64,000 nt of DNA, taken from assembly GCA_034928305.1 (NCBI GenBank), contig JAYFOZ010000002.1, positions 558,001-622,000 of the forward strand, written 5' to 3'. Every line of letters begins with the position of its first letter. Positions within the stretch are counted from its first letter, which is position 1. A program made the translations under genes and the position numbers. Below the pieces are notes generated by a model. That model was not told the origin of the DNA and made no database searches. It saw only the letters and a program-made list of their open reading frames with translations. Positions 59,807 to 64,000 of this stretch are shown here, piece by piece. Source of the stretch: Methanomassiliicoccaceae archaeon. Its GTDB lineage: Archaea > Thermoplasmatota > Thermoplasmata > Methanomassiliicoccales > Methanomethylophilaceae.

Positions 59807-60925
59807 GTGAAGAAGACACTGGTCCTTGTTGTCGACAGGGACGACGATTTCGGCGTCAAAGGGGGAGTGGAGACCCCTGTCATCGGCGTGGAGAACTGTT
59901 CCGTGGCAGCGGCCGCCCTGGGTATAGCCGACCCAGAAGACTCCGACATAAATTCTCTTTACGCCGCGATAAATATCTACCGCGACATGCTGACCGAGGG
60001 CTCCCACGTCGAGATCGCCCTTATATGCGGCAACTCGAAGATAGGATACCGTTCAGATTCGGCCGTCATCGAGGAGCTGGACCTGGTCATACAGGAAGTG
60101 AATCCGGACAGGATCATCCTTGTAGGCGACGGCGCGGAGGACGAGTACGTCTACCCGGTCATTTCTTCGCGGGTCCCGATAGATTCCGTCAGGAAGGTCG
60201 TCGTGAAACAGTCCCCCGGGCTTGAAGGTACAGTTTACATAATAACAAAGATGCTGGAGGACCCCGTAAAGCGTAAGAGGTACATGACGCCCGTAGGGTG
60301 GCTTCTGGTGCTGATGACGTTCGTCTACATTCTGCCGATGATGTACTTCTACGGGCTGGACGCCAACAGCTTCTCCAGAATATCCGGGGTGCTGACCATC
60401 CTGGTAATAGGTGCCCTCCTGCTCGTCTATGGGTACAGCCTTGTGGACAGGGTCTCGCGTTGGCTGTCGCGCTGGGCGGCGAATCTGAGGTCCGGAAGCG
60501 TGGTCATCACGTTCTCCCTAATATCCCTGGCGCTCGCCGCGTCGGGCCTGATATTGGGGGTCCTGACAGTTCAGAACTATTATTCCCCCTCGCAGTATCA
60601 GATGATCCTCAGATTCTGCGCCGTGGCCACATGGCCTATAGTTTTTTCGATATTGGTCTTCTCCGTGGGCAGTTTCATAAACGAATATCTTTCGAAAGGG
60701 GCGGTCAAGCTCAGCTTCATAACCGGTTCCATAAACGTCCTGGGAATCGGAATGGTCATCACGGGTGCGATAGACCTTATGCTGTCCTACATAAGCATAG
60801 GCCTGAATATCACCAGCCTCATCGCCGCCGAGATAGTGATAGGAATTGTGCTCGCACTTGTCGCGACCATTGTCAGGACATATTTCAGACGCGAGATGCG
60901 TATCCCCTTGGAAGCAGGGGGCTGA
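59807..60925 (+). CDS. DUF373 family membrane protein
   Basis: A 372-residue protein of the archaeal DUF373 family. A soluble N-terminal domain (about 1-155) contains VLVVDRDDDFGVKGGVETP near the start. About seven membrane helices then follow to the C-terminus (from about 165). It starts with GTG 59807. Its function is unknown, but it is widespread in archaea. The gene lies 3 bp upstream of mptE, an unusual partner that suggests shared transcription. Confidence 0.87.
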   Translation: MKKTLVLVVDRDDDFGVKGGVETPVIGVENCSVAAAALGIADPEDSDINSLYAAINIYRDMLTEGSHVEIALICGNSKIGYRSDSAVIEELDLVIQEVNPDRIILVGDGAEDEYVYPVISSRVPIDSVRKVVVKQSPGLEGTVYIITKMLEDPVKRKRYMTPVGWLLVLMTFVYILPMMYFYGLDANSFSRISGVLTILVIGALLLVYGYSLVDRVSRWLSRWAANLRSGSVVITFSLISLALAASGLILGVLTVQNYYSPSQYQMILRFCAVATWPIVFSILVFSVGSFINEYLSKGAVKLSFITGSINVLGIGMVITGAIDLMLSYISIGLNITSLIAAEIVIGIVLALVATIVRTYFRREMRIPLEAGG

Positions 60926-60928
60926 ACG

Positions 60929-61594
60929 TTGGAATATTCGGAGTGGGAGCCCGTATACCTTGAAATAGTGAAGGACCTCGGCCTCGAGATCGACGAGGAC
61001 GAGAACTCGGTCAGGGCCATGAAGGCTCTGACGCTGAACTCCGACCTTGTGATGGACGACGTCCTCATCGACCTTATAGGGCGCAATGTCACCGTCTTCG
61101 GGGACGCGGGATCGCTTGAAGACGATATCGGAAAAACAGAACCTTGCGGGACCCTGATATCTGCAGGCTCTGCGACGGAGAGGGTGTTGGAAGCGGGGAT
61201 CGTGCCGCATATGGTGGTCACCGACCTCGACGGAAACGTGGACTCCCAGATCGAGGCCAGCGGCTCGGGCGCGGTGACGCTGGTACTGGCTCACGGCGAC
61301 AATTACGACGCGGTCGCGCGTTATGTTAGAGAGTTCAGGGGACCGCTCATACTGACGACCCAGAGCCGTCCGTTCGGAACGGTCATGAACTACGGAGGAT
61401 TCACCGACGGGGACCGTTCGGTCTGCACAGCGAGACATTTCGGCGCCAAAAGGATACTTCTCGAAGGATTCGATTTCAAAAAGCCCAGACTTAAGCCCAG
61501 GGACGATATGGAACGTTCAATGAAAAAGCTTGAATGGGCCCGGAGGATCATCTATGAGATGAACCCTCCCGATGTGGATATCGTCATGCCTTAA
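60929..61594 (+). CDS. mptE: 6-hydroxymethyl-7,8-dihydropterin pyrophosphokinase MptE
   Basis: A 221-residue DUF115-family enzyme. It transfers diphosphate from ATP to 6-hydroxymethyl-7,8-dihydropterin in methanopterin synthesis. The segments VTVFGDAGSLEDDI (near 54), VVTDLDGNVDSQ (near 96) and LAHGDNYDAV (near 114) are conserved. It starts with TTG 60929, three bases after the DUF373 stop. It supports a C1-pathway (methanogen-type) lifestyle. Confidence 0.9.
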   Translation: MEYSEWEPVYLEIVKDLGLEIDEDENSVRAMKALTLNSDLVMDDVLIDLIGRNVTVFGDAGSLEDDIGKTEPCGTLISAGSATERVLEAGIVPHMVVTDLDGNVDSQIEASGSGAVTLVLAHGDNYDAVARYVREFRGPLILTTQSRPFGTVMNYGGFTDGDRSVCTARHFGAKRILLEGFDFKKPRLKPRDDMERSMKKLEWARRIIYEMNPPDVDIVMP

Positions 61595-61680
61595 GTTCAG
61601 GTCCGGGAAATTCCTTTGCCGTGCCTATACCTATGTCTGTGGATCGCATAAAGTAAAGATTAATAAGTCAAAGTAATTGT

Positions 61681-63246
61681 GTGTCCGAGGGATTTGGCAT
61701 CAGCATTATCTGGATTATCATTATTCTGCTCGCCGTTCTGTATGTACCCATCTTTGTCTGGGTCTGGCGTTCGCCTAAGGCCGCAGAGCTCGGGCTTTCG
61801 GTCCGTGGCCCGATGGTGATGTACAGAACGAATATGGGCCAGAAGCTTATGGGAAGCATCGGGTCCCACCGCAGGCTGTGCGGTGCGTTCGCGGCGATAT
61901 CCAGTGTAATTTCGATAGTGCTGATGGCCGTGATGATATTCTTCATGGCGAATGCGGTCATCAACCTGCCTTATGCGTTCACATCCTCCGGGACCGCCTC
62001 TTTCGTGTCGGCCGGGCTCAATATGACCCAGTTCATTGTTTTCGGAGTGATCGCACTGGTCGTTTCGATGGTAATTCACGAATTCGCCCACGGCGTTCAG
62101 TCAAGGGCGAACGGCATCCGTGTCGAGTCCGCCGGACTGATGTATGCCGTGGTGCCTCTCGGTGCATTCGTCGAGATGAACGAAGAAGATACCGAGAAAG
62201 CGTCTCTTCGCAGTAAGATGAGCGTATTTTCTGCCGGAATTTCGATCAATTTCGCTGTCGCTGTCGTTTCGTTCCTCATATTTGCAGTATTGATGCTGGG
62301 CTCGGTCGGGACGGCCGCGGGCGTCTCCGACGACGGTGCAGGCGTCTACGGCGTGACCGCGGACTCACCTGCCGATGATGCGGGCATACCGGCCGGTGCG
62401 GTGATAACGATGATCGACGATGTGCCTGTTACCGCCAGCGAGTACATGGGATACTTCACTCTGTCCCTGGAGGAGGATTACGGCAGTGTTACGCATACCG
62501 TGACCTATCTCACAGAAGACGGGGAACATACCGCCGAAATGATGCTGGGCCTTTACGTGTCATTCGTGTCGTCAGATTCTCCCGCTTCATCGGCGGGACT
62601 TCCGAACAACATCATTATCAACAACATCTCAACAGGGTCGGAGTCCTATACAATTACCGGGATCAGGGATTTCAGAGACTTCATTTCGGGCTCCGAGCAG
62701 GGCCAGGAAGTGACGATATCATACACCGTTCTGAGCGACGGCTCGTCCGAAAGCAAGACGCTCACGCTTGGGAACAACAACGGCGTCGGATACATAGGGA
62801 TCGGGGTCACCTACAGCGGTATCAGCTTCCTTACTCCCGGATACATTATGGGGACGGCTTCCGATCCCACTTTCGGGTCGACGGGCCTTACCGACGGCAT
62901 ACAGACATTGCTCAGTTATCCGTTCATCGCGTGGAGCGGGTTCTCTCCCGTCCCGGAAAACTGCCAATGGTGGTTCGACGCCCCCGGAGGAGAAATTTTC
63001 TGGATCGTCGCAGCATTTTTCTACTGGATGTTCTGGGTAAACATCCTCTTGGGAATAACGAATGCCCTCCCGGCGATCCCCTTCGATGGAGGATTCCTGT
63101 TCAAAGGATGGGTCACCCAGCTGCTCAACAGGCTGAATTACAAGGATCAAAAGGCCAGGGACGCCATGGCTGAAAACGTCACGCGCGCGGTATCGGGCCT
63201 CATGATATTCTTATTAATACTAGTTATCGTTGCTATCATGTTCTAA
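61681..63246 (+). CDS. Site-2 protease family membrane metalloprotease with PDZ domains
   Basis: A 521-residue intramembrane protease of the M50 (S2P) family. The zinc motif HEFAH is near 133-137 in a helix, and the third ligand motif is probably PFDGGFLF near 465. Two PDZ-like regions lie between (about 215-300 and 300-390, e.g. ADSPADDAGIPAGAVI and SSDSPASSAGLPNNI). About six membrane helices are expected. It starts with GTG 61681; an AT-rich element lies about 20 bp before it. Such proteases cut anchored regulators. Confidence 0.9.
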   Translation: MSEGFGISIIWIIIILLAVLYVPIFVWVWRSPKAAELGLSVRGPMVMYRTNMGQKLMGSIGSHRRLCGAFAAISSVISIVLMAVMIFFMANAVINLPYAFTSSGTASFVSAGLNMTQFIVFGVIALVVSMVIHEFAHGVQSRANGIRVESAGLMYAVVPLGAFVEMNEEDTEKASLRSKMSVFSAGISINFAVAVVSFLIFAVLMLGSVGTAAGVSDDGAGVYGVTADSPADDAGIPAGAVITMIDDVPVTASEYMGYFTLSLEEDYGSVTHTVTYLTEDGEHTAEMMLGLYVSFVSSDSPASSAGLPNNIIINNISTGSESYTITGIRDFRDFISGSEQGQEVTISYTVLSDGSSESKTLTLGNNNGVGYIGIGVTYSGISFLTPGYIMGTASDPTFGSTGLTDGIQTLLSYPFIAWSGFSPVPENCQWWFDAPGGEIFWIVAAFFYWMFWVNILLGITNALPAIPFDGGFLFKGWVTQLLNRLNYKDQKARDAMAENVTRAVSGLMIFLLILVIVAIMF

Positions 63247-63258
63247 AGGGGGTGAAGA

Positions 63259-64000
63259 ATGTACGAGATCTATGGAATGGTTGACGGTCGCGCGGTCATG
63301 ATCGACGAGATAAAAGACAATGTATGGATCAACATGATCAGACCGACGGAAGAGGAGATCATCGAGGTGAGCACAAAGCTGAAAGTGAGCAGGGACTGTA
63401 TCACGGCGGCCCTGGATGACGAAGAAGGCTCCAGGCTCGAGATGCAGAACGATTATTCGCTTATATTGATCGACGCTCCTGCAACGGAGATCAGGAACCA
63501 ACGCGAGGAGTATACCACTTATCCGCTGTCCATCACCATAACGTCCAACGCAATAGTGACGGTGTGTTTGCAGAACATCTTCGCCATAAGCTCGCTGATG
63601 AACGGTAAAGTAAAGCCGATCAACACGATAAATGTTGAAAAGCACACCCGATTCGCCCTGCAGATACTGTTCAGGGTCGCTCTTCAGTACCAGAACCACC
63701 TCAAACTCATCGAGAAGAAACGTATGGCCATCGAGGCATCGATAAGGAACAGCACCCAGCGTAACGACCTGTTCGAACTGCACGAGCTGGAGTCCAACCT
63801 GGTATACTTCAAGACGTCTCTCAGCATGAACCTCTCGGTGATCGACAGGCTCAGCAAACAGTTCAAATTCATTACGGAACCCGATGACCGCGACCTAATG
63901 GACGACGTGACAATCGAGACCGATCAGGCCCTAGACATGACCATGACGTACAGCGAGATCATCAAAGGTACGCGCCAGTTGGTGGAATCCGATATCAACA
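63259..64000 (+). CDS. CorA-family divalent metal transporter (partial)
   Basis: The first 247 residues of a CorA-like magnesium or cobalt transporter, cut by the right edge. The cytoplasmic N-terminal domain is visible (YEIYGMVDGRAVMIDEI, then a middle region and long helices ending in QALDMTMTYSEII). The C-terminal membrane segment with the GMN motif should follow beyond the window. ATG 63259 follows a strong GGGGGTGAAGA site, 12 bp after the S2P stop, so it may share that transcript. Confidence 0.85.
   Translation, partial: MYEIYGMVDGRAVMIDEIKDNVWINMIRPTEEEIIEVSTKLKVSRDCITAALDDEEGSRLEMQNDYSLILIDAPATEIRNQREEYTTYPLSITITSNAIVTVCLQNIFAISSLMNGKVKPINTINVEKHTRFALQILFRVALQYQNHLKLIEKKRMAIEASIRNSTQRNDLFELHELESNLVYFKTSLSMNLSVIDRLSKQFKFITEPDDRDLMDDVTIETDQALDMTMTYSEIIKGTRQLVESDIN

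Noticed and set aside
1-64000. CRISPR arrays, insertion sequences or prophage
   Set aside because: No regularly spaced repeats, transposase or integrase motifs were seen anywhere in the window.

Overview
The window is a gene-dense archaeal chromosome segment with roughly 65 protein genes, two tRNAs and few gaps over 300 bp. The gene set points to a methanogenic member of the Thermoplasmatota, most likely Methanomassiliicoccales. It includes SRP54, aIF6, L31e, L39e, S19e, PDCD5, TrmY, the termination factor FttA, a proteasome beta subunit, class I HMG-CoA reductase, the methanopterin enzyme MptE, an indolepyruvate oxidoreductase and a phosphopantetheine adenylyltransferase fused to a DUF84 NTPase. 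All 65 stop codons I could read are TGA (51) or TAA (14), and none is TAG. That is what one expects where TAG is reserved for pyrrolysine, although no pyl gene lies in the window. Assignment to an order is inference.

Layout. 0-5 kb: leftward operon of membrane subunits of a hydrogenase-4/formate-hydrogenlyase-like complex (HyfB, C, E, F), running off the left edge, followed by tRNA-Ala(CGC). 5-20 kb: housekeeping genes (orphan radical SAM, PNPOx-like flavoprotein, purB, coiled-coil protein, srp54, trmY, coaD-DUF84, pheT, hmgA) and a reduced ETF-like gene pair. 20-27 kb: rubrerythrin, fttA, psmB, aquaporin and B12-dependent ribonucleotide reductase. 27-34 kb: a TadA/TadC pilus or secretion module with a Cys-rich partner, and a pair of pilin-like genes on the other side of a U32 peptidase gene. 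34-38 kb: apgM, small redox proteins, a hydrolase and a methyltransferase.

38-46 kb: an aryl-acid region. It holds two phenylacetate-CoA ligases, an ACT protein, a GTPase-dead SelB-like protein, a flavodoxin-like protein, a ferredoxin, tRNA-Leu(TAG) and iorAB. Together these could convert aryl acids through aryl-CoA to aryl-pyruvates, the precursors of aromatic amino acids. 46-47.5 kb: a ribbon-helix-helix regulator and a short FtsZ-like GTPase behind a long-armed palindrome. 47.5-51 kb: leuS and ubiX.

51-56 kb: a phosphate locus. An AbrB-PhoU regulator faces away from pstS, a fused pstCA and pstB across a 329-bp AT-rich control region that holds dyads and a candidate small RNA. PstS is circularly permuted: its usual C-terminal segment lies at the N-terminus, behind a membrane anchor. 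This is the most unusual feature of the window.

57-64 kb: translation operon (S19e, PDCD5, L39e, L31e, aIF6), an MBL-fold hydrolase, DUF373, MptE, a site-2 protease and a CorA-type transporter cut by the right edge.

Many promoters look leaderless, with a TATA box 25-33 bp before the start codon. Internal operon genes use GGAGGTGATC-type ribosome binding sites and 1-10 nt overlaps.
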